Shown: positions 37,222 through 49,276 of the stretch, piece by piece
Position numbering within the stretch: position 1 is the stretch's first letter
Layout: each line of letters opens with the position of its first letter
NCBI GenBank assembly: GCA_949373145.1
Contig: CASICI010000010.1
Location: 23,490-87,489, forward strand
Length of the DNA stretch: 64,000 bases
From: an uncultured Phycisphaerales bacterium
GTDB lineage: Bacteria > Planctomycetota > Phycisphaerae > Phycisphaerales > SM1A02
Direction of reading: 5' to 3'
Notes under the pieces: model-generated
What the model was told of the DNA's origin: nothing
What the model saw: only the letters and a program-made list of their open reading frames with translations
The model's database searches: none
Position numbers and translations under genes: made by a program

Positions 37222-38090
37222 CGTTCAACTCCATGGATCAAACCGTCGGGAGGGGAGATACCGTCCCCGTCGGAAGAATCGTTCTTGCGTCGCTCGGAGA
37301 GCCACATCCATCCAAGCCCGATCAGAATGATCAGCAAGGTCAGAAAGCCTCCGACCTGCATCAGGCGAACGGCCAGCAGGACATAGCTTCGTGAATCGGG
37401 GTCGTAGACGTGGCACCACAGGATGAATCGGTCCAAGGTGGAGCCGATGCGTCCATCGGAGGCCTCGAGCAGGGCAAGCCGCATCGTTCCGGGAGCGTGA
37501 GACGCTCCGTAGAGATAACGGGACAGGCGGCCATCCGGGGTGATCACGAAGAGGCCGGCTGCATGGGCGTACTCGCCATCGGGCTGCAGACGGTACTTGA
37601 ACCCGACCGTATCCGCGATGGCCTTGGAGCTTTCCTGTGAACCGGTGAGGAAATGCCAGCCGTTTCCGCTCTTTCGGCGGTCGTACATCAGGACGTAGGA
37701 AGTCCGCTTCGCCGCAGCCAGTTCGTGGGTCTCGTCGGGATTGATGCTGATCGAAACCACATCGAATTCCTTGCCGGTGGTCCATTCGATGTCACGAATG
37801 GTGTCGGTCATCTCGTTGAGCACGAGATTGCAGAGCTGGGGGCACTTCAGGTACCCGATCTGCAGCAGGACCGGACGCTCCCCGGTGAAGAGATCACCAA
37901 AGGCGATCGTGTTTCCGTTGTGATCGGTGAAGACCGTGTCGAGGGGAAGTTGGACGTTGAGATTCTCCTGAATCTCGACACCTTCGAGTTCGTGAGGGAC
38001 ACCGGGGTCAGCCTGACCGTGCACGATCCCGCCGAACGCATGGAATGCGATCGTGATCATGGAGGCGAGAATGATCCTGGAGAGAGTCAC
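37218..38090 (-). CDS. SCO1/SenC family copper chaperone, membrane-anchored
   Basis: Delivers copper to the CuA site of subunit II or acts as a thiol reductant for it. After a signal/anchor (ILASMITIAFHAFGGIVHG) comes a thioredoxin-like fold with the copper-binding pair in YLKCPQLCNLVLNEM (CxxxC) and a distal His in YAHAAGLFVITPDG. The C-terminus carries an additional membrane helix (MQVGGFLTLLIILIGLGWMW) and a short cytoplasmic tail, longer than typical SCO proteins. It is translationally coupled to both neighbours (ATGA overlaps), directly upstream of its likely target coxB. Confidence 0.9.
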   Translation of the reverse strand: MTLSRIILASMITIAFHAFGGIVHGQADPGVPHELEGVEIQENLNVQLPLDTVFTDHNGNTIAFGDLFTGERPVLLQIGYLKCPQLCNLVLNEMTDTIRDIEWTTGKEFDVVSISINPDETHELAAAKRTSYVLMYDRRKSGNGWHFLTGSQESSKAIADTVGFKYRLQPDGEYAHAAGLFVITPDGRLSRYLYGASHAPGTMRLALLEASDGRIGSTLDRFILWCHVYDPDSRSYVLLAVRLMQVGGFLTLLIILIGLGWMWLSERRKNDSSDGDGISPPDGLIHGVER

Positions 38091-38521
38091 TGACGAACAT
38101 CTTCCTTTCCAGCGGCCGACTCACGAAGCACGATCGATTCCCCACCATCCTGTTCGTCCAATGCGGACGTGCGGGGGGAGCGAGCTTCGGCGTTGACGAT
38201 CTCCATCGCACGATCGATCGGGATTCGGATGTAGTCTTCCGCGTCCTCCTCGGTTCCGCCGATGGGGATCACCTGATATCTGGCATAGCCATCAAGCTGG
38301 GCTTCCTGTTCGGTGCGCAGCTCGCTCAGCTGAAATGCAGGCTGATCGATGACCTTCTTTTCAACCTCGAGATCGCGGAAGAAGTAGAAGATAACCGTGA
38401 CCGCAACGACGGTGATCACGAGCAAGATGATGCTTGCGAGCGAGAAGAACCACGTCCATCCCGCTTCGGGATCATCGAGCTGTTCCGGTTCCAGGTTGTC
38501 TTCACCAGGATGAGAGCTCAT
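38087..38521 (-). CDS. small single-span membrane protein of the ACIII-oxidase cluster
   Basis: A 144-residue protein with an acidic N-terminus, one strong membrane helix (about 22-48, FFSLASIILLVITVVAVTVI) and a polar domain outside. I do not recognise a named family. It sits between actE/F and SCO in the same operon and overlaps the SCO start by ATGA. Position suggests an accessory or supercomplex-linking subunit between alternative complex III and the oxidase. No metal-binding motif is visible. Confidence 0.65.
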   Translation of the reverse strand: MSSHPGEDNLEPEQLDDPEAGWTWFFSLASIILLVITVVAVTVIFYFFRDLEVEKKVIDQPAFQLSELRTEQEAQLDGYARYQVIPIGGTEEDAEDYIRIPIDRAMEIVNAEARSPRTSALDEQDGGESIVLRESAAGKEDVRQ

Positions 38522-38575
38522 CGTGAAAGGCGCCTTTCATTCGTATCCTCCAGCAACCGTGCGGGAGGGCGTGAA

Positions 38576-40552
38576 TCAGAAGTTCTCGAAATCAAGAGAG
38601 GTCTTGAGCCAGGGATCCTTGCGACAGAGCAGTGGATGCGCTCGAAGACGAGCGATCGTGAATGACGCGAAGATCGCCAGCATGCCGACCATCAAAAGCC
38701 AGTTGACCGGATGTCCAATCCCAGTCGTCTCAGAAGCATAGGCCTGCACTGCGGCATCGTATGTCTCGAAGGTTCCGAGATCGTGAGGAATAACCGGGAT
38801 GACCAGCCAGTACATGTCGTACCAGCCGAAAAACAGGAGCCAGCAGGCTGCGAAGAGGAGTGTCTTCCAGTCCCGCTTGGGATGCTTTGAAATCAGAAAG
38901 ACGAATGGGATGCAGAAATGACCGAAAAGCAGCCATGCACTGAACCAACCCCAGTCACCCAGCTGGCGGGCGAGGAACCAACCCGTCTCTTCGGGAATGT
39001 TGGCGTACCAGATCAGCATGTACTGACTGAAGCCGATGTAGGCCCAGAACACCATGCCGAATCCAAACATCAGTTTGCCCATGTCCTGATAATGCTCTCG
39101 AGTGATCACATTGACCATGACACCGTTTCTTTGCAGAAGGATGCAGGTGATGATCAACACGGAGAAGCCACAGGTGGCCGCTCCGGTGAAGGCATAGACA
39201 CCGAACATGGTGCTGAACCACGCGGGCGACAGTGACATCACCCAGTCGAACGTGGCGAAGGTGATGGTCAGACCGAAGAGGATGGCCGCAGGACAGGCCA
39301 TCTTCTGCATGAGTCTGGTCGGGGCCGAATCATCGGTGCGCCCCTGCTTGAGCGAGGCTCGCAGGAACCATGTTCCAAAGAAGGCCCAGACGACGAAGTA
39401 GATCAGTGCTCGGATGAGGAAGAATGGCGTGTTGAGATACGCACGCTTGCCCTCGACGAGGTGTGCCTCTGCAGGCGCCTCGGCGGCAAGCATCTCCATG
39501 TCCGACCAGGGGAAGATGTGGCCGGCCTTGCCCATCAGCAGGAGGATCAGGAACGGGAGGAAACCGATCCAGAGCCAGTTCAGATTCGAGGCCAGCACCT
39601 CGGCAGGACGTCGAATCGCGGTGCTCCAACCAGCCTTGGTGAGGTGCTGGACGAAGACGAAGAAGAGCGCGCCCAGACTGATCTCAAGAATGAAGAACCA
39701 GTTCTGAAGCCAGGCCTTCCAGAATGCCGTCCACTCCATCTGACCGATGAAGACCAGAAGGAAGGCCGCGGCCAGACAGATGACCCCGATGAAAAGACAC
39801 GCGATACGCGCCGTTGCACCCTTGGAGCCAAGCTCGATGTTGCGATCCGTGAGATCGATTGTTGGTGAGGCGTGACTCATTTGTTCAGGCTCGCACGTTC
39901 TTGCGGTGGGGACGTCCTGCAGACGGGCATCCTGTGATTTCTGAAGGGCTTTCACGTACGCGGCGATGGCCCAGCGATCCTCGGTGGGAATCTGAGCCGC
40001 ATAGCCAGCCATGTTTCTGATTCCGTGCGTGATCGTGTTGTAGATCTGGCCAAGTGACTGGTCACGTACGGTGGGGTCATGGACGCTCTTGGCCTGGACC
40101 CAGGCGGTGCCGTAGATGGGGCCGTCGGCGTTGGACATCGCGTCCATGGCACGCTGATTCACGATGCCGTCACCGTATCCGGAATATCCGTGGCAGGCGC
40201 TGCAGTAAATGTTGAATCGGAGCTGGCCACGTTCGAGGAGATCCATCGACATGGGGGCCTCGGAAGGAAGGGCCTGAGCCCAGTTCCCATCGACCACCCC
40301 GTCGGTGAAGTGAGGCGTGCCGACTTCACCGAGAGCCACGACGCCGGCGAGCTGGGGTCGCATCGCACGTTCATCCTGGAAAAGAGGATTGAGGGTCTGC
40401 GTGTTGAATCGCGGCTGGAAGTCCATGTCCTGAATGATGTGGATCGGGCGGCCGGGGGAAGGCGCGGAGCGCACCCAGGCGATCACCGCGAACGGAACCA
40501 TTGCGAAGAGGGACAACAGGGCGACGGCAAAGAAGAGAATTCTTGGTGGCAT
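38576..40552 (-). CDS. actE/actF: alternative complex III: ActE cytochrome c and ActF membrane subunit read as one ORF
   Basis: The open frame is 658 codons. The first ~220 residues are ActE, a monohaem cytochrome c with a membrane anchor (FFAVALLSLFAMVPFAVIAW), the haem site CSACHGYSGYGDG and TEDRWAIAAYVKALQ. From MSHASPTIDL onward it is ActF, an integral quinol-interacting subunit with about ten hydrophobic segments (for instance WFFILEISLGALFFVFVQHL). The join may be artificial: one base less near 39890-39905 would end ActE in RASLNK-stop, overlapping the ActF ATG at 39880 as ATGA, like other junctions here, and give 224 plus 434 residues. A natural fusion cannot be excluded. Confidence 0.85.
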   Translation of the reverse strand: MPPRILFFAVALLSLFAMVPFAVIAWVRSAPSPGRPIHIIQDMDFQPRFNTQTLNPLFQDERAMRPQLAGVVALGEVGTPHFTDGVVDGNWAQALPSEAPMSMDLLERGQLRFNIYCSACHGYSGYGDGIVNQRAMDAMSNADGPIYGTAWVQAKSVHDPTVRDQSLGQIYNTITHGIRNMAGYAAQIPTEDRWAIAAYVKALQKSQDARLQDVPTARTCEPEQMSHASPTIDLTDRNIELGSKGATARIACLFIGVICLAAAFLLVFIGQMEWTAFWKAWLQNWFFILEISLGALFFVFVQHLTKAGWSTAIRRPAEVLASNLNWLWIGFLPFLILLLMGKAGHIFPWSDMEMLAAEAPAEAHLVEGKRAYLNTPFFLIRALIYFVVWAFFGTWFLRASLKQGRTDDSAPTRLMQKMACPAAILFGLTITFATFDWVMSLSPAWFSTMFGVYAFTGAATCGFSVLIITCILLQRNGVMVNVITREHYQDMGKLMFGFGMVFWAYIGFSQYMLIWYANIPEETGWFLARQLGDWGWFSAWLLFGHFCIPFVFLISKHPKRDWKTLLFAACWLLFFGWYDMYWLVIPVIPHDLGTFETYDAAVQAYASETTGIGHPVNWLLMVGMLAIFASFTIARLRAHPLLCRKDPWLKTSLDFENF

Positions 40553-40556
40553 GAGA

Positions 40557-41167
40557 TCAGTCCTCCACTTCTTCGATGGCGATCGGATCCAGTGACTCGA
40601 GGAATTCCCAAGTCCGGGCCTTGAAGTAATGCGGATCACGGGCCTCGATGACGATGAAGAAGCGGTCGTCGGTGGCGCGGCGGAATCTCTTGTTTCGGAA
40701 CAGGGGGTGGTAGAGCTGGGGCAGTCCGTTGAAGGCGAACATCAGACCGAAGGTCGAGAGCGCCGCGAAGAGAATGGTCAGTTCGAACATCACGGGGATG
40801 AACGCGGGCAGACTCATGAACGGCTTTCCGGAGATCAGGAAGGGATAACCGGTCACCCAGACTCCGGCCCAGACAGTCCAATCCGAGGCATTGGTGAAGG
40901 ACTGAAGCACGAAGGCGGCACAGGTTCCCGCCATACCCATGAAGAAGACGATGATGGGCAGGATGGTCTGTCGAATACCCATCGCCTTGTCGAGACCGTG
41001 CACCGGGAACGGGGTGCAGCAATCCCACCACTTGTATCCGGAATCACGAACTCTTTCGGCGGCCTTCATGATCTGAGCGGGCGTTTCGAATTCGGCGATC
41101 AGTCCGTAGGAACGAGGGGGCGAATCGGCTTGTGAAGCCTTGGCGCTGGATGGCTTGGTGGTCGCAC

Positions 41168-41171
<4 letters not shown>
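40557..41171 (-). CDS. actD: alternative complex III subunit ActD (DUF3341)
   Basis: A 204-residue membrane subunit of alternative complex III. It has the DUF3341 features: [20 protein letters not shown], then [16 protein letters not shown], two hydrophobic segments ([20 protein letters not shown] and a second near residue 125) and [20 protein letters not shown] near the C-terminus. Its stop is four bases before actE and its start overlaps actC (ATGA). It holds no cofactor; by analogy it packs against the ActC/ActF membrane subunits. Confidence 0.92.
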
Positions 41172-42653
<1,482 letters not shown>

Positions 42654-42660
42654 GAGTCAT

Positions 42661-45600
42661 TCACCACCTTGTCGGAGTTTCGTGCAGAGGCGTGCTTGTC
42701 GCCATGGTCATGGTCATGGTCGCCGTGTCATGGTCGCCGTGTCCATGATCACCGTGTCCGTGACCGCCGTGCTCCGTGGCCGCCGTGCCGTGAACTTCAC
42801 GTTCGAAGGCGGGGTTGGTGACGAGAGCCATGTACTTCACACGGTTCTTGGTGTTGAGTTCGGCGAGAAGATCGTAGGTGCGGGGACTGGAGAAGAGCTT
42901 GTTGACCTTGCTCTCGGGATCGTTGAGATCGCCGAAGACGATCGCTCCCGTCGAACAGGCTTCCTGACAGGCGGTTCGAATGGCCCCGTCCGGAATCGAC
43001 CAGTCCTTGGAGGTGGCACCGCCACCGGCCTGAGCCCACTCGTTCTTGTATTTGATCTTGGCCTTCGCAATGCGCTGAGCGCACATGGAACATTTCTCCA
43101 TGACGCCGCGACTGCGAACGGTCACTTCCGGATTGAACTGCATCCGGCGGAAATCACTCGGGCCATCGCTGGTGTAATAGCTCGGCTTCACCGCGAAGAG
43201 ACCCTCCTGCTCTCGAACAGGTTCACGACGCTGATAGTCGAACCAGTTGAAACGCCTGACCTTGTACGGGCAGTTGTTGCTGCAGTAACGGGTTCCGATG
43301 CAACGGTTGTAGACCATCACATTGAGTCCGTCCTTGTCATGAACGGTCGCCGCGACGGGGCAGACCTGTTCACATGGCGCGTTCTCACAGTGCAGACAGC
43401 AGACGGGCTGGGTGACGACCTGCTCGGGGTTCGAAGCGGTTCCACCCTTGAAGTAACGGTCGATGCGGATCCAACTCATTTCGCGGCCACGGATCACCTG
43501 ATCCTTGCCCACGATGGGAATGTTGTTCTCAGACTGACACGCCACGACGCATTCGGAACATCCGGTGCATGTCGTCAGATCGACGGACAGCGCCCAACGG
43601 AACTTGGCTCCATCGAGGTTCGTCTCCTCCCAGAGCGAGAGGGAGTGCGCGACATGGGCGAGGCCCTTGTTGAAAGCGGGATCCTTCTGATAGGTCTCGA
43701 GAGAACCTTCACGAACGATGGACGGCAGTCGCTCCTGAATTCCAGCTTCCGGAACGGCCTTGTCAAGTGATCCATAGATGCCGTGATCCTGGGTCGAAGC
43801 CAGCGGATAGGTCTCTCCGGTCTTGTCGAGAGAGACCTTCGAGACGAGGTCCATGCCACCGGAACGCCTGATGGGATACACGTTGAAGCCGGCACCATCG
43901 GCGAGCATGCCGGCGCTCTTGCCTCGGCCGTAGCCGATTGAAAGCGAGCAGGTGTCGGTGGCCCATCCGGGCATGACCATGACGACCGAGTCGATGGTGC
44001 CATCGGCGGTCTTGAGCGTGACCATGTCTCCGGAGACCAGTCCCTGCTGCTGGGCGAGGACGGGGCCCATGTAGATCGCATTGTCCCAGGTCAACTTGCT
44101 GACGGGATCGGGAAGTTCCTGCATCCAGCCGACATTCGCGAAACGTCCGTCGTAGACGCGTCCGTCCTGGTAGATGACGAGTTCGATGCCGTCGTCCAGC
44201 GACGTGCCGTTCGATGCACGGGCGACGCCCGACATCGCACCGGAAGAGACGCCCGGCGTGCTCGTGGGCGTCGCGGTTGCCTTTTCGTATCCGTCGGAGA
44301 GTGCCTGCCGCCAGAAGCGTTCGAAGGCGTAGTCATCCCCGTTGAAACGAGTGCGGGCGGTGGCACGAAGAATCTCGTACCCATCGGTCTGTTCGTCGCC
44401 CATCATCGTCGCGAGCACTTCGACCATGCTGCGTCCGCCTTGTGAATCATCGACAAGCGGATGGATCAGCGGCTGGACGATCGAGATGGTTCCGTCGGTC
44501 GCCGTGGCATCGCCCCAGGCTTCCAGATAGTGGACACCGGGAATCACCCATTCGAAATCGGCGGTGTCGGTCGTCTCATTGAGCGAGGTCCCGAAGTAGA
44601 CGACCTTGTCGACCTTGGCGAGCGCCTTCGCGAATTCGAGATCAGCGGGTGCGTCGTAGACGGGATTGCCATCGAAGATGACCAGTGTCTTGACCGAACC
44701 GGCGTTGATGTCCTTCACCAATGCGGTGAGGGCCTCGACTCGGGTCTGAGTGCGTGCGACCGGTCGATAGGTGACGGTTCGTCCCACATTGCCGAGCTTT
44801 TCATTGAGAACCGCGGCAAGTGCATGCACCTCGGGGGGCTGTCCCCCACCGGCGAGAACGATGCAACGACCACGATGTGACTCGAGATCCTCGATCATCT
44901 TGTCGAGGATGTCGGCATCGGTGACGATGACTTCCTCGTGCGTGCCTTCGTGGCTGACGAAGGAACGATTGATGGATGCCTTCAGTTCCGCGACAAGCTT
45001 TGAATCTTCCGAACCACCGGAAACGCCCAGGCGCTTGGCGATCGCCTGCGCGACGGCAGGGACACGACTCGAGCGAAGTGCGACTCGTTCGTCGGAACCG
45101 ATACCCGTCACCGTGAGCGTGGGTTCGATCTGATAGATGCGGGACATCGTGGCATCGGCAGGCAGGCCTTCAAGTCGGCGTCGACTCGCCCAGCCCGTTG
45201 GATTGTTGCCGTTGTCGGATTCGGTGCCGAGGAAGTCGCAATCCAGCGAGACGACGATGTCGGCCTGTGCCAGATCGGTGACGACCTTCTGCGGTGTGCC
45301 GAAAGCGAGCTTGGTGCCGAGGAACGCGTTGTCGTCGTTGACGGCTTCCCATTCGCTCCAGCTGGCCGAAGGCATTTCGGAAGCCAGCCGGGCTTTCATC
45401 GAATTGATGGTGGGACCATTGGAGGCGCCGGAGAGAATCGCCAGACCCGCTCCACGGGAGTGACCCTGCATCCTCGTCTTCATCCAGCCGGCGAACTTCG
45501 ACCAGTCACTGTCCTTGCCCTTGTTCGAAGCGACACGAAGACGTTCCGGGTTGTACAGCTCGAGAACGGTGCCCTGAACCATCGCTCCACAGGCATCGGA

Positions 45601-46056
45601 AGGCATCGCGGGATGCTCACCGTTGCCACGAAGATAGATCGGTCGCCCGTCGTAGCTGGTGACCACCACGGGGACGGCCACTCCGCCAAGTTCACAGGTC
45701 GAGGCGTAGTCGACGGAGACACCGGGGTCACGATCGTCTGGTCGGTTCGCGTAGGGCGCGATCTTCGTCTCAGGAAGTCTGCGACACGCGGCGGTACCAA
45801 GACCGGCGAGTGCGAAACTCGCACCCATGATCTTCATGAACTGACGGCGATCCTCGCCTTCGAGGTTCTGCGCGCCCTCCTGGAACTCACGATCGGAAAA
45901 TGACTTGAACTCATCGGTATGAGACAGATCTTCGAGGCTGCGCCACAAATCCCGTCCCTGAAGACTGGGAGAAAGTGGCTCCCGAGTCTCGGTCTGGTCA
46001 TTCGTATCTTGTGTGGTCTTGGAATCGTCCACGCGGTACTCCAGGTCACCAGTCAT
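42661..46056 (-). CDS. actB: alternative complex III subunit ActB (molybdopterin-like plus Fe-S domains)
   Basis: Large periplasmic subunit, about 1131 residues as read. A Tat signal is visible ([19 protein letters not shown]). The N-terminal two-thirds are a molybdopterin-oxidoreductase-like domain that normally lacks the cofactor in this family; the C-terminal third carries ferredoxin-like cluster sites: [42 protein letters not shown] and CSMC with ACQEAC. The final part is His/Gly-rich ([15 protein letters not shown]). A single missing base near 42729 in that repeat seems to divert the last residues; restored, the protein would end KVVNDS at 42650, overlapping actC as ATGA. Confidence 0.92.
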   Translation of the reverse strand: MTGDLEYRVDDSKTTQDTNDQTETREPLSPSLQGRDLWRSLEDLSHTDEFKSFSDREFQEGAQNLEGEDRRQFMKIMGASFALAGLGTAACRRLPETKIAPYANRPDDRDPGVSVDYASTCELGGVAVPVVVTSYDGRPIYLRGNGEHPAMPSDACGAMVQGTVLELYNPERLRVASNKGKDSDWSKFAGWMKTRMQGHSRGAGLAILSGASNGPTINSMKARLASEMPSASWSEWEAVNDDNAFLGTKLAFGTPQKVVTDLAQADIVVSLDCDFLGTESDNGNNPTGWASRRRLEGLPADATMSRIYQIEPTLTVTGIGSDERVALRSSRVPAVAQAIAKRLGVSGGSEDSKLVAELKASINRSFVSHEGTHEEVIVTDADILDKMIEDLESHRGRCIVLAGGGQPPEVHALAAVLNEKLGNVGRTVTYRPVARTQTRVEALTALVKDINAGSVKTLVIFDGNPVYDAPADLEFAKALAKVDKVVYFGTSLNETTDTADFEWVIPGVHYLEAWGDATATDGTISIVQPLIHPLVDDSQGGRSMVEVLATMMGDEQTDGYEILRATARTRFNGDDYAFERFWRQALSDGYEKATATPTSTPGVSSGAMSGVARASNGTSLDDGIELVIYQDGRVYDGRFANVGWMQELPDPVSKLTWDNAIYMGPVLAQQQGLVSGDMVTLKTADGTIDSVVMVMPGWATDTCSLSIGYGRGKSAGMLADGAGFNVYPIRRSGGMDLVSKVSLDKTGETYPLASTQDHGIYGSLDKAVPEAGIQERLPSIVREGSLETYQKDPAFNKGLAHVAHSLSLWEETNLDGAKFRWALSVDLTTCTGCSECVVACQSENNIPIVGKDQVIRGREMSWIRIDRYFKGGTASNPEQVVTQPVCCLHCENAPCEQVCPVAATVHDKDGLNVMVYNRCIGTRYCSNNCPYKVRRFNWFDYQRREPVREQEGLFAVKPSYYTSDGPSDFRRMQFNPEVTVRSRGVMEKCSMCAQRIAKAKIKYKNEWAQAGGGATSKDWSIPDGAIRTACQEACSTGAIVFGDLNDPESKVNKLFSSPRTYDLLAELNTKNRVKYMALVTNPAFEREVHGTAATEHGGHGHGDHGHGDHDTATMTMTMATSTPLHETPTRW

Positions 46057-46057
46057 C

Positions 46058-46744
46058 TCAACGATGACAGGTCGAGCAGTTCTCGGAAGGGTTGATGTGG
46101 TAGAGGTTCTGAACCTCGATGCGCTGTTGCGCGAATTCGGCTTCAGCCTTGTCACGGGCTTCGCCTTCGAGCCCAAGTGCAAGGCCCCAGCTCATGTTGG
46201 TGAGCTCGCTCACAGGACGGAGATTCGGCTCGGGATTTCGGTGGCAGTCGAGGCACCATCCCATGCTCAGAGGCTGGGACTGGTAGACGACTTCCATCTG
46301 GTCGATTCTGCCATGACACGACACACAACCGACGCCACGATTCACATGGGCCTGATGGCTGAAGTAGGCGTAGTCGGCGACGTGATGAACCTTGGTCCAG
46401 AGAATCGGCAGACCATCCTGGTAACTGGCCTGAACAGGCTCGAGTTTGGGGCTTTCAGGCTTGATCAACGTGTGACAGTTCATGCAGGTCTGCGTCGCGG
46501 GAATCGCGGCATGATCGGCACGTTCGACGGTGTTGTGGCAGTAGCGACAGTCCATTCCAAGTTCACCCGCATGCAAGGCATGACTGAAGGGAACCGGCTG
46601 GACCGGTTGGTAGCCGACTTCGAGCGTCTTCGGACTGAATCCGAACGCAACGAAATACAACACATAGATTGGGACGGTCGCACCAACGAGCGCAATCAGC
46701 GGAAGAAGTGCGTTTGACCATTTTGGGAAGAGGAAGCGGCTCAT
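46058..46744 (-). CDS. actA: alternative complex III subunit ActA, pentahaem cytochrome c
   Basis: First gene of the respiratory operon: a 228-residue, membrane-anchored multihaem cytochrome. One N-terminal helix (ALLPLIALVGATVPIYVLYF) is followed by five CxxCH sites: CRYCH, CMNCH, CVSCH, CLDCH and CSTCH, exactly the pentahaem count of ActA. It accepts electrons from the Fe-S chain of ActB and passes them toward ActE and the oxidase. actB begins one base after its stop. Several hundred bases upstream hold no gene and should contain the operon promoter. Confidence 0.95.
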   Translation of the reverse strand: MSRFLFPKWSNALLPLIALVGATVPIYVLYFVAFGFSPKTLEVGYQPVQPVPFSHALHAGELGMDCRYCHNTVERADHAAIPATQTCMNCHTLIKPESPKLEPVQASYQDGLPILWTKVHHVADYAYFSHQAHVNRGVGCVSCHGRIDQMEVVYQSQPLSMGWCLDCHRNPEPNLRPVSELTNMSWGLALGLEGEARDKAEAEFAQQRIEVQNLYHINPSENCSTCHR

Positions 46745-47044
46745 GAGACTCTGGGTACTTCGTTCTATTTTTCACAAAGCATGTGGGACATGCGACTGTC
46801 GGAGTACTTGATTGACTGCTTTTCTGGTGTGGGTGCCTGGGTGAAAATGCGGACCGGAAACATCAACGTCAAAACGGCTTGAATACGAGAAGAAAGACAA
46901 CGTCAACATCGACAAAACGGAGCGGACGGCTCCATTAGTTAAGGATGAGAATGATAGCTCTTTGCCTTGAAAGGGTGCAACCTTAAAGGTGAACAGAGAG
47001 CAAAGATGACTGTTTATGAGAATGAGAATCAATCTCATCATAGA
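46745..47044. other. control region upstream of the respiratory operon
   Basis: Three hundred bases between the permease stop and actA. No terminator with a clear stem is visible. Two sequences, TGAGAATGATAGCTC near 46950 and TGAGAATCAATCTCA at 47023-47037, partly resemble the Fur 7-1-7 consensus; the second is an imperfect inverted repeat (ATGAGA/TCTCAT arms). TTGACG hexamers occur on the minus strand around 46870 and 46905, but a convincing -10 partner at 16-18 bases is missing. I regard promoter placement as unresolved. Confidence 0.4.
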
Positions 47045-49129
47045 TCACTTGCCAGTGACCGTGAAACGCTGTTTGAGCTCCGCAACACCCTCAACCTCAC
47101 CAATCACAGTCAAGCGATCGCCCAACTCGAGCACCATGTCACCACTGGGAATCAAGGCCTGACGCCCGCGCCGGATAATGGCGATCAAACAGCCCGTTGG
47201 GAAACCCAGATCCCTGACTTTGACCCCTATGAGAACTTCAGTAGGCGTTCCTGGGCGAAGGACCAGAGGCAGGTAGCGATCATCTCGGAGAAGAATCTCA
47301 CGAAGGGCGTCCTCATCACGAGCGGCAACCCAGTCATCCATGAAGGATTCCTGCTCGACACACGCGGCCAGCTGAGCAAGGAGCCGAAGATGAACCGCAG
47401 GATCTTCATTGGGGCTGACCAGGAAGAAGATCGCATGCACGGTCTGAGTGCTGGAAACAGATCCGGAGACGGTCCCCACGGTGATATCGATGCCCTTTCG
47501 AGAGCGAACGATGACCAGACTTGGGGCCTCGAGCCCCTTCAATCTGAGATGAGGGAGCGCGATTCCACGCGTGACGGGGGTGGCGCCCACTCTCGTACCG
47601 TCCAGAAAGCCCTGAGAGATCTCATCGTCAGCATGCCCCACGAGGGTGCTCAATCGTTGGGCCGCGGTGCGGGTGACGGAATCGAAATCAACTGCTTCAT
47701 CAGCATCAAGCACTTCGCTCGCCGCGATGATCTCCTCGAAAGGATCGGAGACACGAGGCCCCCGCTCCTTCAGGATGCCGCGCAATTCATGATCGAGCCC
47801 GTCGAATCGACGCTGCCCAAGTCGCTCGAAGACGTGAAAGATCGCTCCCCCGCGATCGACGCGCTTGTTGCCGTAGGCAAAGAACCAGACGACACCGAGA
47901 ACGACCAGTCCCGCAGCGAACATGGTCGGAGCGGCTCCCATTTCGGTGATCAACCAACAGGGTCCGAAGATCCCCGCAAGAGGAATCCAGGGATAGAACG
48001 GGGTCTTGAAGCTGGGATCGTAGGAGGCGATGTTGCTTTCACGCATGACGATCACCGCGAAGCAGAGCAGAGCGAAGAGGACAAGCTGAAAGGCACTTGC
48101 AAGCTTCGCGATTTCGAGAACTTCGAACGCACTCACATAGAAGACCACAGCGGCGACCGTGACGAGCAACGAAATGGTGGGAACACCATTCTTGTTGATG
48201 GTCTTGAATATCGCGGGAAGAAGATGGTCACGGCTCATCGCCAGCGGATAACGTGATGAACTCAGAATTCCCGCATTCGCCACCGACATGAAAGCGAAGA
48301 GTGCCGCGATCGAGATCAGAACCAATCCAGGCATTCCTGCGATGGCTTGAGCGGCATCACCCACGGGCGTGAGGCTGCCGGAGAGCTCCTCCGCAGGGGT
48401 GACACCGACCATCACGATGAGACCGATGATGTAGATGACGACCGACGTACCAAGACCGAGAAAGACTCCGAGAGGAAGGTTTCTCTGGGGATTTTCGATT
48501 TCCTCAGCGATGCTTGCGACCTTGGTCACGCCCACGTAACTGATGAAGACCAGCCCCGACGTCGCAAGGATGCTGGACCCCCCCTTGTCGAAAAACCCGT
48601 CGAAACGTGACAGGTCGAGGGAGAAGATGCCGTGCACGAGGAACCACGCGAGCAGTGCCAGCAGACCGACGACCATCACGATCTGAAATCGAGTCGTGGC
48701 CTTCGCGCCCATGAAATTCACGGCACCGAAGGCCAGTGCGAGAATGACCGCAAGCGTCACGATCGGAGTGTCGGAGAAGAAGAGGCTTATGTAGGCGCCC
48801 ATGCCGACGAGTGCGAAGGATGCCTTCAAGGTCAGGGCAAGCCAGGTACCAAGACCACCGATGGTGCCCGCCAGAGGACCCAGACTTCGATCAAGGAAGA
48901 AATACGTTCCTCCAGCCTTGGGCATGGCCGTGGCAAGCTCGACCTTGCAGAACATGGGAGCCACCATCATCAGGGCCGCAATCAGATACGCCAGAACCAC
49001 GGCAGGCCCGGACTGGGAGAATGCAAGTCCCGGAAGAAGAAAGAAACCAGCACTGAGCGTCGTACCGGTTGCGACCGCAAAGACCCCGAACAAGGTGAGA
49101 TCCTTCTTGAGCTTTCCTGTGGATGCCAC
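47045..49129 (-). CDS. APC-family permease fused to PTS EIIA-like and TrkA-C domains
   Basis: A 694-residue transporter. The first ~420 residues are an amino acid/polyamine/cation permease with about 12 hydrophobic segments (TLFGVFAVATGTTLSAGFFL, KAGGTYFFLDRSLGPLAG, VASIAEEIENPQRNLPLGVF). Next, about 450-600, is a PTS EIIA type 2-like domain with the phosphorylatable-His motif TRGIALPHLRLKG. The C-terminus (about 610-690) matches the TrkA-C/RCK-C ligand-binding fold (LRPGTPTEVLIGVKVRDLGF, then GDRLTVIGEVEGVAELK). The GTG at 49129 is chosen because GGAGG lies nine bases upstream. The added domains suggest allosteric or phosphorylation control of transport. The substrate is unknown. Confidence 0.82.
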   Translation of the reverse strand: MASTGKLKKDLTLFGVFAVATGTTLSAGFFLLPGLAFSQSGPAVVLAYLIAALMMVAPMFCKVELATAMPKAGGTYFFLDRSLGPLAGTIGGLGTWLALTLKASFALVGMGAYISLFFSDTPIVTLAVILALAFGAVNFMGAKATTRFQIVMVVGLLALLAWFLVHGIFSLDLSRFDGFFDKGGSSILATSGLVFISYVGVTKVASIAEEIENPQRNLPLGVFLGLGTSVVIYIIGLIVMVGVTPAEELSGSLTPVGDAAQAIAGMPGLVLISIAALFAFMSVANAGILSSSRYPLAMSRDHLLPAIFKTINKNGVPTISLLVTVAAVVFYVSAFEVLEIAKLASAFQLVLFALLCFAVIVMRESNIASYDPSFKTPFYPWIPLAGIFGPCWLITEMGAAPTMFAAGLVVLGVVWFFAYGNKRVDRGGAIFHVFERLGQRRFDGLDHELRGILKERGPRVSDPFEEIIAASEVLDADEAVDFDSVTRTAAQRLSTLVGHADDEISQGFLDGTRVGATPVTRGIALPHLRLKGLEAPSLVIVRSRKGIDITVGTVSGSVSSTQTVHAIFFLVSPNEDPAVHLRLLAQLAACVEQESFMDDWVAARDEDALREILLRDDRYLPLVLRPGTPTEVLIGVKVRDLGFPTGCLIAIIRRGRQALIPSGDMVLELGDRLTVIGEVEGVAELKQRFTVTGK

Positions 49130-49276
49130 GAAGCAATGCCTCCGTTGAGTCGGATCGGACGAAGCGTCGCACGGCACGCGAGACCTCGAGGAATCCTCGA
49201 CTCATGGGTTTGAGTTCACACACAGTCTACTCAAAGCACGGAGATGTGAAACGAAGAACCGAACCAGCACATGCAC

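Noticed and set aside
42661..42790. His/Gly/Asp repeat at the actB end as a regulatory DNA repeat
   Set aside because: It is in-frame coding for a His-rich tail, with a likely missing base, and resembles His-rich tails of actC and coxC.
46967..48256. A 429-codon plus-strand ORF
   Set aside because: Antisense to the APC permease fusion, which has clear membrane segments and motifs.
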